Assembly (NCBI GenBank): GCA_022790615.1
Contig: JAAVXK010000030.1
Span: 1 to 34,520, forward strand
Reading direction: 5' to 3'
DNA: 34,520 bases
Origin: Lachnospiraceae bacterium
GTDB taxonomy: Bacteria > Bacillota > Clostridia > Lachnospirales > Lachnospiraceae
The notes under the pieces are model-generated. The model searched no databases, was not told the DNA's origin, and worked only from the letters and a program-made list of their open reading frames with translations. Every line of letters starts with the position of its first letter. The stretch's first letter is position 1. Below are positions 1 through 7,916 of the stretch, in pieces. A program made the translations under genes and the position numbers.

Positions 1-81
1 CGAAAAGTTTGTGGTTATAACACGTTAAAATATGCTCCGGTTAAAAATGTTTCCTAATATAAATATATTTTAAATATGTTT

Positions 82-120
82 CAAAAGGACCGGCACAACG
101 CATGTGCTCAGGCCCTTTTG
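82..120. terminator. Hairpin, probable bidirectional terminator downstream of degV
   Basis: The arms CAAAAGGaCC and GGcCCTTTTG pair with one mismatch, and an inner stem GCACA/TGTGC lies within them. Runs of T flank the stem on both strands. It lies about 70 bases past the stop of the minus-strand degV-type gene and could also end transcription of a plus-strand gene outside the window. Confidence 0.5.
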
Positions 121-189
121 TATATTATTCCTGTATATTATTACATAATATATATGCGTTATACTTCAAAGCACGCTTTTCTCCCGTTT

Positions 190-1068
190 TCACACTGCAA
201 TGGAATCAACCGTAACTGCCAGTGCAAGAGAACCCGGTCCGATATGGCATGACACGCTGAGCGAAAGGTTGTCTACATATATATCTATGCCGGGAAACGC
301 CTCTTCGACCTCTTTTTTAAATTCTTCAGCCGGTCCCCTGTCGTAACTGTAAGCAATCTGTAAATGGTATCTGCCATTTTCAAACTCATCCTTAAACTGC
401 TTGCTCAGATAATCTTTAATAGATTCCATCATGATTCTCTTTGACTGTTTCATGGAGCGTGCCTTGGCAAACGCGTCAAGCTTTTCCCCATATATTTTTA
501 AGACGGGCTTAATTCCGAGAATCGTTGCAAGAGCCGCTCCTGCCGGAGTAACCCTGCCTCCCTTTTTAAGATATTTGAGGTCATTGACCATAATAAAGAT
601 AAGCGAATCCATCTTAGTTTTTTCAAGGAACTCTTTAATCTCACATGCGCTTTTTCCAGAATCCGCAAGCTTTTTTGCCTCGAGCACGGACTGTCTCTGC
701 GTTACCGAAATTCTCTGATTATTCACAACCTGCACCTTTCCGTCGTAATCATCTGAAAGAAGCATAGCCGTTTCACATGAACCGCTCAGGCCGCTTGACA
801 TCGGAATATGCACAATAGAATCATATCCGTCCTCTCCCAGAATTCTGTCCCACAAGGCGAGTACGTCTCCGGCAGACGGCTGGCTTGTCGATACCTCCGC
901 ATCTGACACAAGCTTTTCGTAAAACTGCTGCTGGGTTAAATTAATATCCTCAAAGTACTCCTCGCCGTTAATAAGAAACGGCATTGGCAGCACATATACT
1001 CCTATATCCTTTGCCTGCTGCTGGGTTATTCCACTGTTACTGTCGGTTACAATCGCTACACGAGCCAT
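190..1068 (-). CDS. DegV family fatty-acid-binding protein
   Basis: This is a 292-residue cytoplasmic DegV-family protein. Members bind a fatty acid and in Firmicutes act as the acyl carrier that feeds fatty acid kinase. Family signatures are visible: the N-terminal VTDSNSGIT strand-loop, TSQPS near residue 65, SSGLSGS near residue 95, and a C-terminal HIGPGSLALAV segment. Length is normal for the family (about 280-290). The open frame extends to a GTG at 1083, but the ATG at 1068 is preferred because a GGAGG Shine-Dalgarno site sits 8 bases upstream and overlaps that GTG. The gene is monocistronic on the minus strand, with a hairpin beyond its stop. No fatty acid kinase gene is nearby, so its partner cannot be told from this window. 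Confidence 0.9.
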   Translation of the reverse strand: MARVAIVTDSNSGITQQQAKDIGVYVLPMPFLINGEEYFEDINLTQQQFYEKLVSDAEVSTSQPSAGDVLALWDRILGEDGYDSIVHIPMSSGLSGSCETAMLLSDDYDGKVQVVNNQRISVTQRQSVLEAKKLADSGKSACEIKEFLEKTKMDSLIFIMVNDLKYLKKGGRVTPAGAALATILGIKPVLKIYGEKLDAFAKARSMKQSKRIMMESIKDYLSKQFKDEFENGRYHLQIAYSYDRGPAEEFKKEVEEAFPGIDIYVDNLSLSVSCHIGPGSLALAVTVDSIAV

Positions 1069-1111
1069 TCTTTCATCCTCCACATATTTTATATTGTTTC
1101 ATTCATTACCG

Positions 1112-1171
1112 AGAGCGTGTTTGAAAATTCGTTCCCGCCATCTGGCAGAAAGCAATTTTCAAACATGCTCT
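1112..1171. repeat. Long inverted repeat between degV and the hydrogenase operon
   Basis: Two 18-base arms (1112-1129 and 1154-1171) are inverted copies that differ at one position and flank a 24-base loop. The arm core is GTGTTTGAAAATT. The outer arm resembles a 15-base stretch near 29870-29884 upstream of aroE, which suggests a dispersed repeat. The rest of 1172-1490 is AT-rich, with no convincing gene. Confidence 0.6.
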
Positions 1172-1499
1172 GGGAAGTACTAATTAAAATCACTTTTTTA
1201 AACAACTTTCTTTAAATCATATCACTTTTTTTAGTTCTTGCCAATGTATTCTTAATATCCGCAACATATGGTTTTTATATTCTTTCAACGTAGTATTCAT
1301 CACCGTATTACACGGAAACCGTTAACGTTTACCCCGGCTGTTTTTTTGTTAAATTTGTCGATTATTTATTTGATTTTGTTGCTTTCTTTGTTCAATTCGT
1401 GTAAAATATACCTAGCGAAAAATAAATTCGGGCTTACGCATGATTCATACTGTCCGGTTATGTACATATTTTCAATAGAGAACTAAAAATCGCTGATTT

Positions 1500-1539
1500 G
1501 GGCGGTGCCGCCCTGACAGTCCGGCGGATGAATTATAAT
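1500..1539 (+). promoter_or_regulatory. Candidate hydrogenase operon promoter with adjacent palindrome
   Basis: CTGACA (1513-1518) and TATAAT (1534-1539) are separated by 15 bases, slightly short for a sigma-A promoter. The inverted repeat GGGCGGTGCCGCCC (1500-1513) abuts the -35 box and could be an operator. The predicted leader to the ATG at 1604 is about 60 bases. No full Rex site (TTGTTAA-N4-TTAACAA) was seen. Confidence 0.4.
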
Positions 1540-1603
1540 ATGTATATTTAAAAAAGCTGCGTATCGCCCGGATGAAAAAACAAATGTTTCTAAGGAGGAC
1601 ATT

Positions 1604-2077
1604 ATGCTTGAACAAAGTTATTACGAAAAGGTAGATGAGATTATTGCTGTCTATGGTGCCAAGAGTTCATCATTGATTCCGATAATACAGGATATTCAGG
1701 CCGAATATAATTACCTTACGCCGGAACTCTTAACTTATGTTGCGGACAAAATCGGCATCACCGAGGCCAAGGCTTACAGCGTTGCCACATTCTATGAGAA
1801 TTTTTCCTTTGAGCCGAAAGGAAAGTACGTCATCAAAGTATGCGACGGAACAGCATGTCATGTCAGGAAATCCATACCGATTCTTGAACGTCTCTACAGC
1901 GATTTGGGGTTATCAAAGAACAAAGTTACAACCGACGATATGATGTTTACCATTGAGACGGTATCATGTCTCGGCGCGTGCAGCCTTGCCCCCGCCCTGA
2001 CCGTCAATGGAAAAGTGTATCCGTCAATGACCCCGGACGCCGCTTCGGAACTTATACGGGAACTGAAAGGAGAATAG
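1604..2077 (+). CDS. hydC: NADH-dependent [FeFe]-hydrogenase, NuoE-like subunit
   Basis: This 157-residue protein is a thioredoxin-fold [2Fe-2S] subunit related to NuoE and to HydC/HndA of cytoplasmic [FeFe]-hydrogenases. The N-terminal helical bundle (about 1-70) precedes the cluster site. The four ligands are visible as Cys80-X4-Cys85 (CDGTAC) and Cys122-X3-Cys126 (CLGAC). Length matches the family. The ATG is preceded by AAGGAGG at good spacing. The next gene starts 4 bases after the stop, so it is the first gene of a tight three-gene operon. Its likely role is electron transfer between the NADH-oxidising NuoF-like subunit and the hydrogenase. Whether the complex bifurcates electrons with ferredoxin is inference. 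Confidence 0.93.
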   Translation: MLEQSYYEKVDEIIAVYGAKSSSLIPIIQDIQAEYNYLTPELLTYVADKIGITEAKAYSVATFYENFSFEPKGKYVIKVCDGTACHVRKSIPILERLYSDLGLSKNKVTTDDMMFTIETVSCLGACSLAPALTVNGKVYPSMTPDAASELIRELKGE

Positions 2078-2080
2078 AGC

Positions 2081-3967
2081 ATGCAGAAGTTAGATAACAA
2101 AGAAATTCTTGACAAGATGCGAAACCGCGCTGAGGAGGATATCGAAAACAGCAAATGCCGTATTCTTATCTGTTCCGGCACGGGATGCCTTGCAAGCGGC
2201 TCGGCTGATATATATAAGAAAATGTGCGAGCTTGTAAACGAAGACCCGGATATTGATATTGAATTTGGAGCCGAGATAGCTCACGGAAACGGACCAATCG
2301 GCGTAAGAAAAAGCGGATGTCCCGGATTCTGTGAGATGGGCCCGCTTATGCGGATAGAGCCGCTCGGAATTTTGTACACGAAAGTATCGCTTGACGACTG
2401 CGAGGAAATATTTGAGAGGACAATCAAAAAGGGCGATATCATCCACCATCTTATATACAAACAGGACGGAATTGAATACCAGAAACAAAAAGACATTCCT
2501 TTCTACAAAAAACAGACCCGCCTCGTTCTTGAAAACTGCGGTCACATCGACCCTGAAAAAATCGAGGAGTCAATCGCACAGGGCGGGTATAAAGCCCTTG
2601 AAAAGGCGCTGTTTTCCATGACGCCCGACGAAGTCATCCAGACTATATTAGACTCCAATCTTCGCGGACGCGGGGGCGGAGGCTTCCAGACAGGATATAA
2701 ATGGAGCCAGGTCGCAAAGCAGCCTGAGAAAATCCGCTATGTAGTATGTAACGGCGATGAGGGAGACCCGGGCGCGTTCATGGATCAAAGTATTATGGAG
2801 GGCGACCCGCACAGAATGATTGAGGGTATGATGATTGCGGCATACGCCGTCGGCGCCCGCGAAGGCTACATATATGTACGTGCCGAGTATCCGCTCGCTA
2901 CAAGCCGTCTGAAACTTGCCATCAAACAGGCTGAGGAATGCGGCCTGCTTGGCGACAACATACTCGGAACAGACTTTTCATTCAAGCTTCACATTAACCG
3001 GGGCGCCGGCGCATTCGTATGCGGCGAGGGAAGCGCACTCACGGCGTCCATCGAAGGAAACCGCGGAATGCCCCGTGTAAAACCGCCTCGTACCGTAGAA
3101 CACGGCCTGTTTGACAAGCCGACCGTCCTCAACAACGTAGAAACTTATGCAAACGTACCTATGATTATCAACAGGGGCTCCGCATGGTTTAAGGGAATCG
3201 GACCGGAAAGCAGCCCCGGTACAAAGGCGTTCGCGCTTACCGGAAGCGTCAAGCACACCGGTCTAATTGAAGTTCCTATGGGAACAACGCTGCGCGAGGT
3301 CATATTCGACATCGGCGGCGGCATCAAGAACAACGCTGAATTCAAAGCTGTCCAGATTGGAGGGCCTTCGGGAGGATGTCTTATCACACCGCATCTTGAC
3401 ATAAGCCTTGACTTCGACTCTCTAAAGAAAATGGGCGCAATGATAGGCTCCGGCGGGCTCGTAGTTATGGACTCCAACACCTGTATGGTGGAGGTTGCCC
3501 GTTTCTTCATGAACTTTACGCAGAAAGAGAGCTGTGGAAAATGTGTTCCGTGCCGCGAAGGTACAAAACGCATGCTTGAAATACTTGAGCGCATTGTCGC
3601 AGGAAACGGTAAGCTTGAAGACCTTGACACACTTGAAGAACTTGCGCGCACAATAACCGAAACCGCGCTCTGCGGTCTTGGAAAGAGCGCCGCTCAGCCT
3701 GTAATGAGCACCCTCAGGGTATTCCGCGACGAGTACGTTCAGCACGTTGTCGACAAAAAATGTGCGTCGCACAACTGTACCGCGCTCAGACGCTTTATCA
3801 TCAGCCCTGAGAGATGTAAAGGATGTGCAAAATGTGCAAGAAGCTGTCCTGTCAACGCAATCAGCGGCAAGATTAAAGAGCCATTTGTCATTGATAATGA
3901 GCGTTGTATAAAATGCGGCGCCTGCGAGAGCAACTGTGCATTTAACGCCATTTATATAGAATCTTAG
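2081..3967 (+). CDS. hydB: NADH-dependent [FeFe]-hydrogenase, NuoF-like subunit
   Basis: This 628-residue flavoprotein is the diaphorase subunit that binds NAD(H) and FMN. Domain order: an N-terminal thioredoxin-like [2Fe-2S] domain (Cys31, Cys36, Cys80, Cys84); the NuoF core with the glycine-rich GRGGGGFQTGYKW motif for NADH and FMN, then GDEGDPGAFMD and GAGAFVCGEGSAL; a SLBB region; the [4Fe-4S] site CGKCVPCREGT with a later Cys in LCGLGKS; and a C-terminal bacterial ferredoxin domain with two CxxCxxCxxxC motifs (CKGCAKCARSC and CIKCGACESNC). This is the usual architecture of HydB/HndC rather than of complex I NuoF, which lacks both terminal extensions. It sits between the NuoE-like and HydA genes with short gaps, and the SD is AAGGAG. 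Confidence 0.95.
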   Translation: MQKLDNKEILDKMRNRAEEDIENSKCRILICSGTGCLASGSADIYKKMCELVNEDPDIDIEFGAEIAHGNGPIGVRKSGCPGFCEMGPLMRIEPLGILYTKVSLDDCEEIFERTIKKGDIIHHLIYKQDGIEYQKQKDIPFYKKQTRLVLENCGHIDPEKIEESIAQGGYKALEKALFSMTPDEVIQTILDSNLRGRGGGGFQTGYKWSQVAKQPEKIRYVVCNGDEGDPGAFMDQSIMEGDPHRMIEGMMIAAYAVGAREGYIYVRAEYPLATSRLKLAIKQAEECGLLGDNILGTDFSFKLHINRGAGAFVCGEGSALTASIEGNRGMPRVKPPRTVEHGLFDKPTVLNNVETYANVPMIINRGSAWFKGIGPESSPGTKAFALTGSVKHTGLIEVPMGTTLREVIFDIGGGIKNNAEFKAVQIGGPSGGCLITPHLDISLDFDSLKKMGAMIGSGGLVVMDSNTCMVEVARFFMNFTQKESCGKCVPCREGTKRMLEILERIVAGNGKLEDLDTLEELARTITETALCGLGKSAAQPVMSTLRVFRDEYVQHVVDKKCASHNCTALRRFIISPERCKGCAKCARSCPVNAISGKIKEPFVIDNERCIKCGACESNCAFNAIYIES

Positions 3968-3979
3968 GAGGAACGTATA

Positions 3980-5662
3980 ATGAAATATATTACAATAAAT
4001 AATCGTAAAGTGCCATTTACTGACGAGAAAAATATTCTTACAATCATCAGAAAAGCAGGCATAGACCTTCCTACATTCTGCTACCACTCAGAGCTCTCAA
4101 CGTTTGGCGCCTGCAGAATGTGTATAGTTGAAGACAACAGGGGCCGTATATTTGCGACCTGCTCAGAAACCCCGCGAGACGGAATGGTAATATACACGAA
4201 CACCCCGCGAATCCAGCATCACCGCAAGATGATTCTCGAACTGCTCTTAGCCTCGCACTGCAGGGACTGTACCACATGCTCAGAAAGCGGAAGCTGCAAA
4301 CTACAGCAGTTTGCGCAGCAGATGGGTATAGATACGATACGGTTCAGCAATACAAAAGAACAACTGCCGATTGACAACACTTCCCAGTGTATAACATATG
4401 ACCCTAACAAGTGTATTCTCTGCGGAAACTGCGTGCGTACATGCGAAGAAATCCAGGGCGTTGGAATTCTCAATTTTGCTTTCCGCGGTTCGGACGCAAG
4501 AGTGTCTCCCGCTTTTGGCAAAAAGCTTAACGAGACCAACTGTGTCGGATGCGGCCAATGCCGCGTGGCATGTCCTACAGGCGCAATAACAATCAAACAG
4601 GACGTCAATCCCGTATGGGAGGCAATAGCCGACCCTGACACCCGTGTAATCGTACAGATTGCCCCGGCGGTAAGGGTTGCTGTCGGCGACAAATTCGGCA
4701 TACCAAAGGGCGCCAACTCGCTTGGAAAACTTGTCGCGGCGCTGCACCGTCTTGGATTCGACGAGGTATACGACACCAACTTCGGCGCCGACATTACCGT
4801 TATGGAGGAGTCAAAAGAACTTGTAGAGAGACTTGAATCCGGCGAGAACCTCCCGCTGTTCACATCCTGCTGCCCTGCATGGGTGAAATTCTGTGAGACA
4901 AAATATCCGGAATACATGGGCAATATATCCACATGCCGCTCACCGCAGCAGATGTTTGGCGCACTCCTTAAAGAAGACGCCCGCCTTGACGAATCCGACA
5001 ATCGCAAGACAGTTGTCGTATCTATCATGCCTTGCACCGCTAAAAAGGCGGAGATATCACGCCCTGAGCACTATACCGACGGTGTAAAAAATGTCGACTA
5101 CGTACTCACTACAACCGAAGTTATCCGCATGATTAAATCATCCGGCATAGACCTTGCTAATATTCCTGAGGAATCGCTTGACATGCCGTTTGGAATCGCA
5201 TCAGGCGGCGGCGCGATATTCGGCGTTACCGGAGGCGTTACCGAAGCGGTTTTAAGAAGGCTTGTCGACAGCAACAAGGTTGAGGATTTAGAGAGCATCA
5301 GCTTTACAGGAATCCGCGGACTTGAGGGCGTGAAAGAAGCCACCGTGACCCTCGGCGAACGCGAGGTCAGGATTGCAGTCGTAAACGGACTCAAAAATGT
5401 TGACGAACTTCTCACCAAAATGAAAGCCGGCGAAGTATACTATGACTTTGTTGAGGTTATGGCCTGCAGGCGCGGATGTATCGCCGGAGGCGGACAGCCT
5501 GTTCCAATCGGAGACCGCACCAAAGTAGCCCGTTTTGAGGGAATATACAATATAGACAAACAGTCGCCGATTAAGCTTTCAAACGATAATCCTATCGTCA
5601 AGACTATATATGACGGCATCTTAAAGGGAAAAGAGCATAAGCTTCTTCACAACGAAATGTAA
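3980..5662 (+). CDS. hydA: [FeFe]-hydrogenase catalytic subunit
   Basis: This 560-residue enzyme reversibly reduces protons to H2. In order it has a plant-type [2Fe-2S] domain (Cys34, 45, 48, 61), a His-Cys3 [4Fe-4S] site (His93, Cys97, 100, 106), two [4Fe-4S] motifs (145-155 and 188-198) and the H-cluster domain. The three H-cluster signatures are intact: L1 TSCCPAW (Cys297 proton relay, Cys298 ligand), L2 MPCTAKKAE (Cys352) and L3 EVMACRRGCIAGGGQP (Cys496, Cys500). It ends soon after the catalytic domain and lacks the extra C-terminal [2Fe-2S] domain of the Thermotoga enzyme. A strong AGGAGG site precedes the ATG. The maturases HydE, HydF and HydG are not in this window and must be encoded elsewhere. 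Confidence 0.96.
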   Translation: MKYITINNRKVPFTDEKNILTIIRKAGIDLPTFCYHSELSTFGACRMCIVEDNRGRIFATCSETPRDGMVIYTNTPRIQHHRKMILELLLASHCRDCTTCSESGSCKLQQFAQQMGIDTIRFSNTKEQLPIDNTSQCITYDPNKCILCGNCVRTCEEIQGVGILNFAFRGSDARVSPAFGKKLNETNCVGCGQCRVACPTGAITIKQDVNPVWEAIADPDTRVIVQIAPAVRVAVGDKFGIPKGANSLGKLVAALHRLGFDEVYDTNFGADITVMEESKELVERLESGENLPLFTSCCPAWVKFCETKYPEYMGNISTCRSPQQMFGALLKEDARLDESDNRKTVVVSIMPCTAKKAEISRPEHYTDGVKNVDYVLTTTEVIRMIKSSGIDLANIPEESLDMPFGIASGGGAIFGVTGGVTEAVLRRLVDSNKVEDLESISFTGIRGLEGVKEATVTLGEREVRIAVVNGLKNVDELLTKMKAGEVYYDFVEVMACRRGCIAGGGQPVPIGDRTKVARFEGIYNIDKQSPIKLSNDNPIVKTIYDGILKGKEHKLLHNEM

Positions 5663-5690
5663 AAGACAAACTAAAAAAAAAAGCCAAATT

Positions 5691-5716
5691 ATACCCCGCA
5701 GCTTGCTGCGGGGTAT
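5691..5716. terminator. Perfect hairpin between hydA and serpin genes
   Basis: The arms ATACCCCGCAG and CTGCGGGGTAT are perfect 11-base complements around a CTTG loop. The hairpin lies 28 bases past the hydA stop and about 66 bases past the convergent serpin stop, so it can end both transcripts. The same arm sequence recurs in the hairpin at 16251-16282. Confidence 0.75.
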
Positions 5717-5781
5717 TTGACTGCAGGTATTTCGCCGCCAATAACTTTGTACCGCCCATATCGTCAATATATAGGAATCCA

Positions 5782-7212
5782 TTATCCCGCGGCAGGATAA
5801 TTGACAATACCCACGAACATCGGCAGACCGTTCTCCCCAGTGATGCAGAAGATAAACGGACGATTCAGCACAAAGTCAATCTCGTCGTCAGGCGGCATTG
5901 CCGCCCCGGCAGCATCCATAACGGTAAAAGCCGCGGCAGTGCAGCCCTCCTCGTCAATCATTACCCTGGCGGCATGATCGGCCTTGGATAGAACGACAGG
6001 AACATCCGCTTCATTCGTCATGGGGGTAAAATCAGAACTTCCCGGGTCAAAAATGTCGGTAATTCCCATAGCTTTCAAACCATCACGCAAATCCATCTGT
6101 GAGGATACATCAAATTTTGGAATAGACTTATTCACAAAGAGGTACTTCTGTTTTTCCCAATCATATTTGTCGGCGGTAAACAGGAATGCGGCCGCTTCTT
6201 CGTCGAAGAACAACTCCTCCGCAGCCACTCCCTCGTCAGGCAGAAGAAACCACATAGCGCCGCCCTCCTCGAAAGACTGGCACACGCAAGCAAACCTATC
6301 CCCCCAGTAATAAATCTGGTCCTCCGTCTGGTGCATGAAGCCGGCCTCCACATCCCCTCCGGGCGCGTGAAAAATATTGGACTCCGTCTTTTCTTTCAAG
6401 AACTCATTGTGCCATTTGGCCTTGAAACAGACGGTAGCCGCCAGGGCCAGAATCGTGTCGTCCTCCATCTCAATGTTTGCAGCCTGCTTCTCCAGAATCC
6501 CCTCCGTCTGCTCGCTGAGCCAGCTTTGGAGAACCTTGTTAAACTCAGCCGACCCCATTTCCCCCTGATAGGATGAGGAATAGAAATCCCGGGCCAAAAT
6601 GTCCATAGTGTCATGATTGAATTTCACATCTCGGTTCAGCCACAGGGAACTGGCCAAAATAGAGGTCAGAGCCCCGTCATTCCGATAACTGGAATTCCAC
6701 ACATTACCGGCCTGCTGCCGCAGAGAATCCATGCTGTCGCTTCCTAAAAGTGTTAGAATCTGCTCCCGGCTCTCCCCGCCGGTAAGCTGTGCCAGCATAG
6801 ACAGGGCCATGTAGATATTCAGGGGAGAACAGGTCAGATTCTTTCCCTCCTCTTTAGTCAAAAAAGTCTGTGCGCACCGAGTAAAGAATAACTGCAACGA
6901 GGTAATATCCCCAAGTTTGCGGCGCTGAGCTGTCACGCTCTCCCACCATGCATCATAAACCGCTGCGTTAAACTCCATACCGCCGGGATACGGCGCCATC
7001 TCGGGGTACTGAGCCTGCGCGATGGCATAACCTGTTTGCCCGCCAGGTTTCAGAAACATATGCCCCAGAACGGCAATAATCATTATCGCGGCAACAGCTC
7101 CAAGCCAGCGTTTTCCGCCTTTCCGTTTTTGTTTTTTAGGAGTCTCTTTGGCCCCGATAATCAAATCGTCCCGTATATCAGTGATGCCGTCAAAGATATC
7201 GTTTGCATTCAT
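5782..7212 (-). CDS. Membrane-anchored serpin, coupled to an ECF sigma factor
   Basis: This 476-residue protein has a short cytoplasmic N-terminus (1-35, with the motif DIFDGITDIRDDLI and a basic stretch), one transmembrane helix (about 36-54) and an external serpin domain (about 95-473). Serpins are suicide inhibitors that trap proteases through a reactive-centre loop. The hinge EEGCTAAAFT (421-430) is inhibitory-like, with small residues at P12-P10. Aligning on the following Pro-Pro with alpha-1-antitrypsin puts P1 at Ala437, which would fit an elastase-like target. P14 is Cys where Thr or Ser is usual. The C-terminal NRPFIF and PMFVGIVNYP strands match the family. Its ATG overlaps the sigma gene's stop by 4 bases (ATGA), so translation is coupled. 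That position normally holds an anti-sigma factor, so a regulatory role is possible. Confidence 0.9.
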   Translation of the reverse strand: MNANDIFDGITDIRDDLIIGAKETPKKQKRKGGKRWLGAVAAIMIIAVLGHMFLKPGGQTGYAIAQAQYPEMAPYPGGMEFNAAVYDAWWESVTAQRRKLGDITSLQLFFTRCAQTFLTKEEGKNLTCSPLNIYMALSMLAQLTGGESREQILTLLGSDSMDSLRQQAGNVWNSSYRNDGALTSILASSLWLNRDVKFNHDTMDILARDFYSSSYQGEMGSAEFNKVLQSWLSEQTEGILEKQAANIEMEDDTILALAATVCFKAKWHNEFLKEKTESNIFHAPGGDVEAGFMHQTEDQIYYWGDRFACVCQSFEEGGAMWFLLPDEGVAAEELFFDEEAAAFLFTADKYDWEKQKYLFVNKSIPKFDVSSQMDLRDGLKAMGITDIFDPGSSDFTPMTNEADVPVVLSKADHAARVMIDEEGCTAAAFTVMDAAGAAMPPDDEIDFVLNRPFIFCITGENGLPMFVGIVNYPAAG

Positions 7213-7766
7213 AGTTCCACCTCCTTCGATTCTAAAAAGGCTTTCAGGTCCTTTCGCAGACGCAGCAGACGCTGAGAGAGTGTGTTGGCATTTTCTCCCC
7301 TTCCCGCCGCCAGTTTCTTCACCGGGTCTCCATACCAGTACCGCCGGACAAAAAGACGCCTGTCTTCACTCGATAAACTGTCCAGCCATACGCTGATAAT
7401 TTGTGCAAGCTGCTTCCTCTCCAAACTTTCCTCCACTTTTCCAGGGGCAGGAACGCAGTCTTCAAGCTCGGAGAGCAGAACTTCTATCCCATTATAACGC
7501 TTTTTGGCATGCTCACGCCGCCATCGGCTCACGGACAGGTTCCGGGTAATACGCCCTAAAAACGCGTCCAATGCACATGGCCGGTCCGGAGGCATCTTGT
7601 TCCATGCGGCGTGCCAGGTGTCGTTGACGCATTCCTCCGCGTCTTCCCTGATACCTAGAAGATGCATGGCAATAGAGCGGCACAGAACGCCATATTTTTT
7701 TTCTGACTCAGAGATGGCTTGCTCATTCCGCCGGTGGTAAAGTTCCACAATGGCAATATCATCCAT
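7209..7766 (-). CDS. ECF-type RNA polymerase sigma factor
   Basis: This 185-residue sigma-70-family protein has region 2 at about residues 15-85 (including DAEECVNDTWHAAWNKMPPD and ITRNLSVSRWRREHAKKR) and region 4 at about 125-180 (LSSEDRRLFVRRYWYG followed by a helix-turn-helix). The two are joined by a short linker with no sigma-3 domain, as in ECF factors. The ATG has a GGGAGGGGG site 7 bases upstream. It is the first gene of a two-gene operon with the serpin. ECF factors usually activate their own operon, and a palindrome lies upstream at 7848-7864. Its signal is unknown; the coupled serpin suggests an extracellular protease or envelope cue. Confidence 0.92.
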   Translation of the reverse strand: MDDIAIVELYHRRNEQAISESEKKYGVLCRSIAMHLLGIREDAEECVNDTWHAAWNKMPPDRPCALDAFLGRITRNLSVSRWRREHAKKRYNGIEVLLSELEDCVPAPGKVEESLERKQLAQIISVWLDSLSSEDRRLFVRRYWYGDPVKKLAAGRGENANTLSQRLLRLRKDLKAFLESKEVEL

Positions 7767-7792
7767 AATCCAGCCCCCTCCCGGTGTATATT

Positions 7793-7864
7793 TATCAGAA
7801 AACTTTCTATCAGAAAGACCTTCTATCTATATAGTCGCATAACAGAAGAAAATGTGACATTTTC
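7793..7864 (-). promoter_or_regulatory. Palindrome and direct repeat upstream of the ECF sigma gene
   Basis: GAAAATGTgACATTTTC (7848-7864) is a perfect 8-base inverted repeat around one central base. Closer to the gene, TATCAGAAA occurs twice, 15 bases apart (7793-7801 and 7808-7816). No clear -35/-10 pair was recognised. These are candidate operator or autoregulatory sites for the sigma/serpin operon. Confidence 0.35.
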
Positions 7865-7916
7865 ATATTCTAACTTTTCTGTTAATGATTCGTTATAATA
7901 AACGACAATTATACCA

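Noticed and set aside
1340-1360. Possible Rex redox-sensor half-site (TTGTTAA) before the hydrogenase operon
   Set aside because: The second half-site is absent, and it lies far from the predicted promoter.
1268-1486. 72-codon plus-strand open frame before the hydrogenase operon
   Set aside because: It has no ribosome site, is AT-driven in composition and has no family features.
4219-5037. Long antisense open frame within hydA
   Set aside because: It is a shadow of the high-confidence hydA coding frame, with no start signals of its own.
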